Shown here one piece after another: positions 24,021-34,863 of a DNA stretch of 64,000 nucleotides (the first letter of the stretch is position 1; every line of letters begins with the position of its first letter). A program made the position numbers and the translations under genes. A model generated the notes under the pieces. The model was not told the DNA's origin. It did no database searches and saw nothing but the letters and a program-made list of their open reading frames with translations. The stretch spans positions 1 to 64,000 of the forward strand of contig JBAMJV010011168.1 of NCBI GenBank assembly GCA_037951105.1. Reading direction: 5' to 3'. The DNA comes from Echinarachnius parma (Eukaryota > Echinodermata > Echinoidea > Clypeasteroida > Echinarachniidae).

Positions 24021-24332
24021 CATCGGCTCTCACGAAGAAAGTTGAAACCCTCGTCACATCACGGCCCGCTTTGGTCCCTTGACAGTAGAACGGCCCAAAT
24101 CCATCTGTGTTCCAACTGGTGTCAGAAAATGTAACGACTCTGACAAACGCACTATTAGGGTGCGGTTGATCTGCTGGTGGTGCTGGTGCAGTGTCTGATG
24201 GGATGGTAGTTGTCCGGCCAAACTCAAGCGTGGCATCTCGGTCCGGTTCACTCCTGTAACACTGACAGAAGGCAGGTCTTGTGTCAATTGCAGCTTGACC
24301 ACGTGCCACTATTGTAAGATGGACAACTTCTC
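24021..24332 (-). CDS. Copy A exon 2: N-terminal Ig-like domain (Ig1)
   Basis: Starts GEVVHLTI and contains CQCYRSEP, then TFSDTSWNTDGFGPFYCQG, where the final FYCxG is the Ig F-strand cysteine motif. It ends VSTFFVRAD. Donor GTAATA, acceptor after TTGTAG. Six bases shorter than in B, in frame. Confidence 0.75.
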
Positions 24333-25329
24333 CTACAATGAAAATGTCACAGTCAGGAATACAATTTAGTTGAAAAACAGAAAATGCAGCACAGAGGCGT
24401 ATAAATACAAAATACATAATGGTAATGGGAGCAATCCATACTTAAAAAGATTAATTCAAATATAGTTAGAAACAAGAAATTCGACTACTAGTATTATAAT
24501 GTTTCTTCTTGGTCGAAAATACTGGCTAGCCTTGAGTGGCATATCGGGAGTTATACTGTATGAGATGCATGGTCATGTGATCATATAATTCATGAATGTA
24601 AGTACCTGCGTTGCATTATTCATGAATACAGCGTGGGTAAACAGAACAAAAATCAACCGGATTCCGTCGGCTAATATATCAAACATCTTCAAAATTATGT
24701 TCATATTGGTATTATCTTAAAATGGCTCTAGAAACATCGTCAAAGTCCACACAACTTACTTACAACTCTATATCAGTTCTCACATAGCGTGTTGTATTCG
24801 CATTATCAACAACAACATCTTTTATATCTAACCCTGAAATTACCTGCATGTACATAATTAGCTACTTCATTATCTCAGTAAATTTTCCAAAAAGAAAAAT
24901 CATATACATGTGAAATTAATGTAATATAAATACTAATATAATCCAAGTACAGAATGTACTTGTGACATCAAATGCTCTACAAAAGAGAAATGGGAGGAAT
25001 TGGCAGTTTAAAAAAGCTAGATTTGTGAAGCCAGGGACTTCCCCACACCTCCTTGCCCGGAATGTCCCTATGCTCTTCACTACATTAGCATGATTAGGAA
25101 AAACAGTTCCTTACAAAATCATATCATAAATCTATCCTAAAACTCATTGTTTGCAACTAAGTAGTGTAGACTTTATATCCAACACCGGTGCAGGATTGAA
25201 GCTGTATAGAACAAAATGTTGTATCCAAATGTTAATAGCGATATTATGCACAAAACAGGCACAATCTTATTTGAATCCAAACATAATACACTAATTATGA
25301 ATTTTCACGTATATAGTTGTGAAACTCAC
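24333..25329. other. Copy A intron 1
   Basis: Unfilled compared with B (no counterpart of the 48625-51304 element; empty site at about 24510-24530). The frame upstream of exon 2 is open from an ATG at about 24417 (see findings). Confidence 0.6.
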
Positions 25330-25423
25330 CGCCTACAAACTCCGTAGTCGATGAACACCACGCAAAGAAAATCACTAAAATCCGTTTTATTTGAACCGCA
25401 CGAGAGCGCTTCATCTCTGCCAT
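25330..25423 (-). CDS. Copy A exon 1: start codon and signal peptide
   Basis: The ATG at 25421-25423 opens MAEMKRSR, followed by a hydrophobic core (ILVIFFAW) and small residues before STTEFVGG, a typical secretory signal. An ATG three codons upstream exists in A but not in B, so the conserved MAEM start is preferred. The donor is GTGAG at 25325-25329, phase 1. Confidence 0.7.
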
Positions 25424-26968
25424 CTTGAACATACTTGAAACACTCGAAACTGAAATATGAAGTAAGGTGAAGCAGGCCCACATCATGCTTCACAAATCAT
25501 GCCGTTTTCTTAATTTTATCAAATATAAATGCGTTTACTTCCTCATTTGAGCAACATTGTTTGTTTATCTGCGATATAAGTACACGCGACGCGAGTTCAT
25601 ACATAACACACACGATATTATAATTATAATTGGTATTATCGATCCATCTATGATTCTTTCTGAGGTATGATTTGCTTTATTGAGTGTATGAATGCCACGA
25701 ATATGTTGGTGAGGGAGCGACCTATAGGGTTCATGAACCACACGGATGGCTGCACCTTTTTGGGAGGTGGGTGCAAGCAATCAATACTAACATTTAAACA
25801 CATATGGAAAAGTAGTCCCATTTGCTCCCTGCACGCGCGACCGGGATGCGGGAGCGCGCGCGCATATTACACAACGTGTCAAACTTTCCTCTTCACGAGC
25901 TCCTAACACGCTAGTATGAACATAACATACTACCAATTCCAAACCAGAATGAATTGAGAGCTGGGTCACTCGGCATTCGATTCTTTATATTGTTTTTTAT
26001 AACATATTACAATTTGGAAGAGAATCAATATTGCATCTCGTCGGACCAGCTCTTGAAAATGACTCTTGAGCTTCATTTTTCCCCGCCTTTTTGTATCTTA
26101 TACACGCAAATTGTACAGTAATGTAGGTTACGCGCGGCGAGGGTCAACTTTGAACGGTTGTAACTCGTCGGCCGAATGTTCTTACGATCTGGGTCTCTCG
26201 GCATTCGATGTTAAAAACATAAATTTATAACATATGTAAAACTCATGCTGATTGGTTACTGAACGTCGTCGGATATAAAGATTTACTAAAGAGCCTTTTA
26301 TTTTTAAACCAATCGCCTCTATGGACATAGCGCCTCATTAGCATATCGGACGATTACGTCATATGACTGCTACATTCATTGGTGGGTGAACGTACATACA
26401 GTATTTTGTACGTACATATTTTTTAAGCATATTTTTTGTGCGCTTAACATTATGGAGATCAAATATGTTTAAAATCATGTAACGTTAGTGTTTTTTTATT
26501 TCATTATAATCGAGAACAAAACTGCTGATCTAGAGCGATTTCCGCTCGAAAGATACTGCAATCTACCTATTTCCGATAATGGACAAGTCCAAACTTTTAG
26601 ACCGCGTATGCTCATGAATAATTCATGAAGCTTGAACTTGAGCGCGCTGTGCGCGCGTTAGCGCAGAAATTTGATTTAATGGAAATTTCAGTGCAAAACT
26701 TTTCCATATGATATCTGATTATTCTACCTCATTAATCATACCGGAATAGAATTGTTGCAAGCAAAAATACTTCGATTAAAACATAAAACAAGCAGAAAAT
26801 GTGTGATCAACCTGACTAGGTGCCTATTTCTGGTGGACATCCGCGTAGAGTGCATCGACAAATAGAGCACTTTATATCCTACATGAATGAAATCCTGTTC
26901 AGTGATTGGTCTACATAGCGTCATGTGACCAAACATAGTAATGCCCATGGAGAAAAATGTGCTATGCG

Positions 26969-27014
26969 TGACGTCATTCATGGAATAGTAAATGCTATTC
27001 CATGAATGACGTCA
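26969..27014. repeat. Hairpin with two TGACGTCA (CRE) palindromes
   Basis: Perfect 20-base arms, TGACGTCATTCATGGAATAG, around a 6-base loop, about 1.5 kb upstream of the copy A start codon. Confidence 0.85.
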
Positions 27015-27689
27015 TACAGGCCGGGTGATCATATTGAGCCCATAGAGATGCAGGTTATGAAACTTCCCTGCGAGCAGAGGTCTTGTTTTAGCTTGCGAAA
27101 GATGCTCGACGAGATTTCTCAAAGAGTTATTTAAAAAGAAATACAGCATATTTTCACCCGTGAATATCAATAAATTCCAAAGAATATTCTAGAGATGCAT
27201 TTCATGTATAATGTAGCGGTATTCGAATTAAAAAATAACGACAATGGTGCACATTGTGCATCGTTGTCCTTATGTGGTCGTGACACTAATTCGTCATTTA
27301 ACAATCGGCCGCGGTGTGCACTGCACTAGCTGTATGTCTAATGTACGAATAACTATTTTCTCCATAATACAATTACACGTGTGTAGTATGTAAAGCAGGT
27401 TAATTATTCACTTTGATGCGCGCGTTTTGCATTTGGGTGCGCATTAGTTGTTAAGGCGCGTAACCATGAATGGAAAGATAGCGCAATACGCGCTCTGCGC
27501 TAGGACTATTGCGCAAAAGGGGTCAGTGTCACAAACAGAACATAGTCAGTGCAATGATGGTTCCATGATCAATGTTTTGTTTTTCTTTATATTTTTCTTT
27601 AATTTAATTGAAATTTATTTTTGCGATGATTATGATTATGCGAAGGATATAAAACAAATATATCATGCACTATTTCGAGCCACTAGTGA

Positions 27690-27790
27690 AATTATGGATT
27701 CCTCGGTGACAGAAAAAGCACTATGTTCTTCGGGTCTACGACCCTCAGAACATAGTGCTTTTCCTGTCACCTCGGTATCCATAATTTCAA
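27690..27790. repeat. Hairpin AAAAGCACTATGTTCT
   Basis: Perfect 16-base arms at 27714-27729 and 27747-27762; pairing extends with CTCGGTGACAG and CTGTCACCTCGG. Confidence 0.8.
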
Positions 27791-28825
27791 CTAGAGGCTC
27801 TCAGTGCATGGTATATTTGTTTAATATGCGTCTATGTTATACTAATACACTAATCTTTAGAACTTGTTCTCCTTGCATCAAACCACCTTGTGCAAACTCA
27901 CATAGACCCATTTAAACAGGCGAATACATGGACGCACGGGATTGTTTGTCCAAATAACCCCTCAAATTATCAAATTTTACCCGAACCGTCCGATTTGACC
28001 TCTAATTCGTGTTTTCAAGAATCGCGAAATTAATTACTAGTTTTTACATAATGTTATAATCATATCCCAATGAAAATGTTGGTACATAATAGTATATTAC
28101 ATGCGACCCCATTGTTAAAATGGTTATGTCTTACATTCCCTTGTAATGTTCTACACGGATCAGCACTCAGCATTTATTTGGTAACATTTGAGTTAATTGT
28201 GATTAACATGCCCATTCAGGCAGTTACACTTGATTATTCAGAAAGCCGATCGGGTTTTACCCTATGCCCTATAAAAGAAGCTTTGGTAAGAGCACGGTCC
28301 GATTGTGAAAATCAAGTTGTAAGGCCTTGAATAATGCAATTAGATAATGATAATACAAAAATACGGCCAAGATTAATTATGAGCACGATTTCAAGGAAGG
28401 CAAATTATTTAATTGTTGTGCAATATGCAGTCAAAGAGCAAATTGCGTGGGGCAGCTTCCTGGTACGCACATTTTGCATATTAATGAACTCACTTCTGTC
28501 GCTGATATCATGACTTTTCTTTGATCAATATTAGAGGTTGGGGTCTTATTTTAAAGGAAATACTAAACATGTTCATATTCTTGTGATGACATTAGTATAT
28601 TACATGACAAACTAGCTCAATAATCGATTCAAAATCATCCAAAATTTGTTTATTGTACTTGTTTTAAATTGCTCGCAAAAGCGATCTAAATCTAATTGCC
28701 TCCTTGACATTTTTATATCACCATAAAGAATCTTTCGTGTTCTTCCTTTTTCGGGCATTTCCAAGTTCCACAATTCAAACCATTCTAGCACACTTACGAG
28801 TTCGCCAAAAATGGAAATATAAATG

Positions 28826-29005
28826 CGTTCTCCGAAAATCACGTAACCTGATTGGTTGGTTATCGGTTATGGAATCATGAAAGGTCAAGCAAACTTTCGT
28901 TTGAGCGATCGTCGGAGCAGCCGGTTACGGAATCATGAAAGTTTGCCTGACCTATTATTATGATTCCGTAACCAACCAATCAGGTTACGCGATTTTAGGA
29001 GAACG
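28826..29005. repeat. Fold-back repeat CGTTCTCC...GGAGAACG
   Basis: The left arm has GTAACCTGATTGGTTGGTTA, inverted at the right. An inner pair is GGTTATGGAATCATGAAAGG and its complement. About 180 bases in total. Confidence 0.8.
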
Positions 29006-31391
29006 TCCGTCACTTTCGTCGTATTCCGAAATTTATCTCATTTCACGGTCCTTCAAATACCATCTGATAATGTGTGCCTCGAATCGATTTTGATATAATT
29101 TTGACGCTCTTTGTTGGAACTTCATAACCATTCGAGAGAAAATTGGATTGGATATTTAATCGGGTCAAGTTCCAAAAAGGAACAAAAGCTTGCGAAAAGC
29201 CTGCAAAAAGACGATTAAAATTGAGGTAGAATGCAACGGACATTCATAAGCTCGGTAAAAGTGTCTATTAAATTTCACAAGAAATAAGCAAGTAATGTGT
29301 CAAAATAAAGAGCGAACATTGGGGGTTATCGGGGTTACCAACAATTCCGCTTCAAAGAAGGGCTTGTCATAGTCACGTGAAATATCGCGATTCGCGAGGT
29401 TATTACGTACGGCTACGGCACTAGCAATGCGCATGCGCGCAGCCTTCGAGATTATGAGTACGCTCGTACCGCGAGGCTAATTACGCGACAAGTTGCTCTT
29501 TCACTGTATGGTGGCTTCTATAATACGTTTTTAGACATGAGACTACACGCACGTACCAACTACATTTAACTGCTTTTTACCTAAGTCAATTCAAGTTTCG
29601 GTTTAGAGGGCGCTGCAAAAAAATACTTCATTTGCGAGGGAGATGAAAGCTGCATGAATGCACATTTATTTCGAAACGGAACAATGTTCGTTTCATAAAC
29701 GTCTGACAAATCCACAATAAAATTATTTTGAAGTCACCGGGCGTTGACTTATATTCTTAATATCACGAATGTACTAAATGATATATACATTTGTACACAT
29801 TTGGTGAAAACAATGATTATATTCTCATAGTCTCTCTATTGAATGTTATTTTTAGAAAAAAACTCACATTAATATGTGTACGGGAAGGACATTAACTTCA
29901 TAAGATTTGTCCAAAATTGATCTTTGAGACTCCAATCATGTGTATATAGTATACCATGTCAAAGTACGATTCTTCTAAATGATGTGCGAACATTTCACAG
30001 AAGAAGAACACTGTATACCTAGTGAAAAATTTGAATAAGATTGTATCATCTATTCCCCATTTATTTTGATAACAATACAAAAAAAACGTTCCGGATCGGT
30101 TCTCAATCTAATCATAGATATTTCCATAAAGATACGTTCACATATGGGCGAAAGTTCGCTACAAAAATTAGCCGTGGAATAGTGCTCACCCAGGGCAAAT
30201 TTTCGCGAGGCTTATAAATGGAAATTAGTACGTTGTCCTTGACAACCGAAACGCTGACACCCGATGACTCCTGATGACACCTGTCTATAGCTCTTATTTG
30301 TTTCGAGAACAATACTAGTATAAATGCAAAAGGGCGGATATCATTAAACCCACTAGGATAATGATATAACCTGCCAGACTCACTATTTTCTTTCTGTTGT
30401 ACGGTATAGTCATGAATAAAACTAATACTAATGTGTAATAATAAAGGTTTGAGATATACTTATAACATTTGCGCCAGTTGGAGGCAGGCCGAGATTGGTA
30501 TTATGTATTGTGACAATGAGTGTACATGATCATTATTCTACACTTGTCGCTTATTAGTTAAGATATATACCAATATTTATAAAAATAATACAACCATGGG
30601 TTCTTTACTTGAATTTGAAAGAGATTAAATAAGGGAGGAAACATGCCTTCCCCTTCCCGTGACTTCCGACAGATGAAGACATTATTTTTCTTCACACAGG
30701 CATTGCTACTACCACACACGCACGCACACACCCACCCCCCCCCCCCCCGCCCCACATACACACGCATACCATTTTCACGTGATTTGTATTCTTCCAAATT
30801 ATATACATATCATATACTACTGAATTATCATGCATACACACACACACAAACACATATTGGCATAAACTTTGCCAAATTCTGGCAGAATTTGGGCCAAATT
30901 TGTATAAATTTGTTACATTTCGGCCAAAACTTCCCTATAATGCCACCATAAAAAAGTAACAATGACAAAATATTTCTTTGTGAAACACCCTCCCGCATAC
31001 CCCTCCGTCCTGGCGCTACGTTCGGGATGTTGCTACGCCGCTGGATCTAACCCTCCTATAGCCCAACCTTATAATATGCTAACAGTGTGATTGAATGTCT
31101 CAACACTAAAGAACAGAACAGGAAACTTATCATCGTTTAATTGATGAAATAATATATTTTTCCACATTATAAATAAAGACATCGTGATCTACTTCTTTTG
31201 TTGTATTACATTTATTCCCACTCATTATATCTCACATTATATAACCACCATTTAAAAGAGCCGTTGTTACTATACTATAATGATTCCTTATGTTCGTAAT
31301 TGGCTTTAAAAATGCTTTAATTAATAAATAAAAACAAATAGGGCCAAATATGTGAGATAATATTGATGAATATATCAGTTATACATTCATA

Positions 31392-32904
31392 AACCCCTCA
31401 AAAAAAGTTCGGAAACTCAACTTTGATCGATTGTATAACTTTTATTGTCAAATTGTATTTGTTCCTTTTAGTGTCATTGCAATGCATGATGATTTCCCTT
31501 TAAAATGGTACATTATTTGTCATTAATTTCAAATCAGGGAGTACGCAGTGCGTTTCAGAATGGAGGACGGTCAGAAGTCAAATGTCACAAAGCGGGCCGA
31601 AAGTATTCAGTTGGGAAATTTGACTCTTGTGCCGTATTTGTTAATGTTCAGGTTGTATCGAAGATTGTAGCGTGTTCAAATGATTTAAACTTATCAAATT
31701 TGGTATCATTTTAAAGCCTATGTGTCTATCTTTTCAATACGGTTATGTCCGTAACAATTTTATTAACAGGTTAAGTATGGTACAGCTGAATATGGGGAGG
31801 GCCGAAAGGGAAATGTTGCAAAATGCATTTCTTTTTGTGTAATTGAAGGCGTTGCATCGAAAAACGACTATTGGAGGGATGTTTTAGGGTTGTAAATTGC
31901 ATCATCATCAGTAAATTTAGTATCATGTGAAAGCGTGTTTATTTTTCTTTAAAATCATGTCTCACCTGTAATAATTATGCTATTGGGGTGTGTATTGTTG
32001 TATTAAGCATAACTCTATCATCATTACGTTTTGCAGTATCGGAAAGCTCGTTAATTTACCTTTAATATGATGTCTCATTTGCAATGATTATGCTGAATGT
32101 GAGTGTGTAATACAGGAAACTCACAAACTTGATGTATTGAAAATGCTTCAAATTTCTCTAAACCTACGCAAACTGGCCAGAACTGGCATATTAGCGCCCT
32201 CTTCGACCGTGTAGGTATGCCCTTATTACCACGTATCAAACGGTAGAAAGTCGACCTAACAACGTGTCATTTTGAGCCCCATACATTTAGAGGTACTACA
32301 CACACCTCAAGCACATAACCACTATGAATGGGGCATTATTTCATTGACAAATTAACACGCTTTAACATAATGTTGAATTTCGTAATGATTATGTAAAGTA
32401 AAGTACTAAGATATCCCCACAAAAGTCGTTTTTGGATGCAACGCCTTCAATTTCACACAATCAAATGCATTTTGCTTACATTTTGCTGTCGATCCTCCCA
32501 AATATTTACCTTAATTGTACCTACCTGCCTTTCATAATTATTCAAAGTAAGGTGTCATTGGAAAGATAATTAAACAGGCTTTTGTCTGATACCATATTCA
32601 ACAGTATCTCTTCATTGACAAGATATTCATCGTCGAAAGAATTTGAACTTGAGAAAGACCGTGATATGGTTGTCAGACCTTCCAACTGAAGTTTGTTGGC
32701 GCATTTTGCGACATTTCACTTCTGACTTTCCCCCATTCTCAAGTATACTGCACATACCTCGTGCTCGTGATGCTTACGAATTTGGTATCATTTTAAAGAG
32801 GTATACACACCCTTTCAAGTGATACCAAATATAACCATTATGATTTCTTAATAAAATAGATATAATCGATCAAACTTGAGTTTCCGAACTTTTTTTGAGG
32901 GGTT
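31392..32904. mobile_element. 1.5-kb TIR element, TA target site
   Basis: AACCCCTCAAAAAAAGTTCG at the left, inverted at the right, TA on both sides. Unit A has the unfilled site (CATTCATATATAATG near 3725). Contains degenerate TTGCAAAATGCATTT repeats but no transposase frame. Tc1/mariner style. Confidence 0.85.
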
Positions 32905-33120
32905 TATATACAATACAGGTGTTAAGCCATACACACCATTAAGAAACGGAATATAAACATGAAAACACATTATAACACGGAATTTGATGTGTATAGCCTT
33001 TTTTGTATTATCTAATTATTATTTTGCATAATGAAATATTTGAATGTATATTAATTCAAACATAGAGAAACTGACCATAAATATACAATATAAATTACAA
33101 AAAACAAATAAAATGGGATT

Positions 33121-33187
33121 CCTCCGGGATTCGAACCCGAGACCTCCGGATCGTTAGACCGGCGCTTTACAGCCTGAGCATTATAGA
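33121..33187 (-). other. tRNA-like relic, unit B
   Basis: The minus strand has GGGTTCGAATCCCGGAGG (a good T-arm/B box) and ATGCTCAGGCTGTAA, but no matching acceptor stem. Paralogous to 4501-4567, so it was present before duplication. Confidence 0.45.
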
Positions 33188-33602
33188 AAGCCATTCATTT
33201 AATATACATTTTGATATATAAGCTGCATGCATGATATCTGATATTTTCTTGCAAAATGAGTATTAAACGCTATACAAAAAATCATTCATCCAAACCATGA
33301 TTATACCATCATAATTTTCCCGATAGCTCGGCAACGCGTGATGTCACCCCAATCCTTTGTTACTTTTTTTTTCTATAGGTCTTGCGCAGGCATTTTAAAA
33401 ACAAATTAACGTGATCGGACCGACCGTTTGAAGTTACATGATCTGTGGTCGCTGCATGTCAACTGGAAAATTGGTATTTTCGTGATGTATGTACAAAACA
33501 TATAAAACATTATATATAAATGATTCGTGTTGCAGTTAAAATAGTTACATAATAGTAAGAAATATAGTAGAACATTAAACCCATTGAAATACCTGAACTT
33601 TA

Positions 33603-34334
33603 CCTCGCACAAAAAGTTCCGCAATCGAGGTTTGCACATTAATAACTTTTTTTTATTACGCTATTACCATTTATATATTTGGTATCATTGGAAAGCGTGA
33701 ATCCTCCTCTTTACATTGATATAACATTTGCTATGAATATTTTATCATGGAATGTGCATGGCATCCAAATGTAGGGCAAAGTAAAAAGTGAAATGTTGCA
33801 AAATGCACTGATTTTGTCAACAGAGCGCCTTCCTTGGCTTGAATGGGGGTGAGATGGTCATGCATTCAAGCCACGTTATAATCTTCAAACAAAAGGAAGG
33901 CACACTGTTGACAAAATCAGTGCATTTTGCAACATTTAATTTTTTACTTTGCCCTGCATTCGGATGTAATGCACATTCCATGATAAAATATCCATAGCAA
34001 ATGTTATATCAATGTAAAGAGGAGGATTCACGCTTTCCAATGATACCAAATTTATGAATTGTAATAACGTACTAGGCATTCAAGCCACATTTTAATCTTC
34101 AAACAAAAGGAAGGCCCTTTGTTGAGAGAATCAGTGCATTTTGCAACATTTCACTTTTGACTTTGCCCTACATTTGGATGCAATGCACATTCCATGATAA
34201 AATATTCATAGCAAATGTTATATCAATGTAAAGGGGAGAATTCACGCTTTACAATGATACCAAATTTATGAATGGTAATAGCGTAATAAAAAAGTTATTA
34301 ATGCGCAAACCTCGATTGCGGAACTTTTTGTGCG
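33603..34334. mobile_element. MITE, TIR AGTTCCGCAATCGAGGTTTG, second copy
   Basis: Same element as 20802-21534, inserted in the copy B 3' flank. The flanks resume homology with A and C (CATTGAAATACC before, GAAAGTATTGAAATACTAG after). Confidence 0.85.
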
Positions 34335-34470
34335 TAGTATACATACGAAAGTATTGAAATACTAGAACAGCAGGCCCTTCATTTCAATAGTTGTATAATC
34401 ATTCCGACTGGTGTAAAGAATGTAAAAGTAGTGAAATCCGGTGTACAATAACTTCAATTATTATAAATAT

Positions 34471-34476
34471 TTTATT
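34471..34476 (-). promoter_or_regulatory. Candidate poly(A) signal of copy B
   Basis: AATAAA on the minus strand, about 110 bases after the stop codon. It is not conserved as AATAAA in A or C, so this is tentative. Confidence 0.35.
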
Positions 34477-34583
34477 TATAAGCAAACAAAAAATTTATTT
34501 CATGATTCATGTTACTATGTACAAACTAAAAAACAAACAAACAACATTCCAATAAAACTGATTATGTTTTCAGCTAAAAATAA

Positions 34584-34863
34584 TCAGAATTTGATTTCTG
34601 TCTCTTCGGCCTTCTGCCCCTCCTTCTGCCTACTAGGCAAGCTTGGTAGGTCCTTGAGAGGTATTTCATATTCGATGTCGTCTCTGTTAGCACTGGTGTT
34701 GGTATATTCAGGAGGATTGGGTCGTAACTCGGTGTAAGCCTTGCCAGGGGTCTCTGGATTACCATCGCGGCCTGGTGATTGCACTGTCTCTGATAACATG
34801 ACCGGAGACTCGTACACGTGATCGACCTCGACCGTTTTTCTCTGGCGAGTCGGATGGGATAGT
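34584..34863 (-). CDS. Copy B exon 16: cytoplasmic tail and stop
   Basis: LSHPTRQRKTVEVDHVYESP, AYTELRPNPPEYTNTS, DDIEYEIPLKDLPSLPSRQ, ending EETEIKF and TGA. Proline-rich with four tyrosines; YTN fits Grb2-type pYxN, and YTEL is YxxL. Confidence 0.85.

Larger units (their letters stand above)
5232..25423 (-). pseudogene. Tie-like, kinase-lacking receptor, copy A (probable pseudogene)
   Basis: Spliced gene of 15 usable exons, read right to left: signal peptide, Ig1, Ig2, EGF1, EGF2, (EGF3 lost), EGF4, EGF5, Ig3, three FN3 domains, membrane helix, short tyrosine-bearing tail. The module order is that of Tie/angiopoietin receptors, but the frame stops inside the first exon after the juxtamembrane basic stretch, so there is no kinase. 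Exon ends carry GT/AG consensus and phases agree with copy B. Two lesions are visible. EGF3 is reduced to a 30-base stub, which exon skipping would tolerate in frame. The Ig3 exon is 28 bases shorter than in B and C, giving a frameshift and a stop about 10 codons later. All other length differences from B are multiples of three. Either it is a recent pseudogene or the 28-base gap is an assembly error; no alternative acceptor in the exon restores the frame. Confidence 0.75.
25424..30544. other. Upstream region of copy A
   Basis: 5 kb with no recognisable gene. Contains several hairpins (26969-27014, 27690-27790, 28826-29005). The sequence from about 28010 matches upstream of copy B. No TATA box or first non-coding exon could be assigned. 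Confidence 0.5.
2880..30545. repeat. Segmental duplication unit A
   Basis: Runs from TTAAGATGTATA, through the CA-repeat 3' flank and gene A, to upstream sequence near 28010-30540 that matches 53690-54225. Same order and orientation as units B and C. The boundaries are approximate. Confidence 0.7.
30545..34583. other. 3' flank of copy B
   Basis: CA-rich tract (about 30714-30850), a mariner-type MITE, a tRNA-like relic and a second TIR MITE, otherwise colinear with the A and C flanks. No gene seen. Confidence 0.55.

Noticed and set aside
27448-27915. 155-codon plus-strand frame upstream of copy A
   Set aside because: It runs through a fold-back hairpin, has no recognised motif, and was not found upstream of copy B.
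30112-30312. 66-codon minus-strand frame before the unit B flank
   Set aside because: No recognised domain, no paralogue in the other units, no splice context.
34441-34583. A kinase exon downstream of the copy B tail
   Set aside because: No glycine loop, HRD or DFG motif was seen in the flanks of any copy, and the tail frame ends in TGA at the same position in all three.
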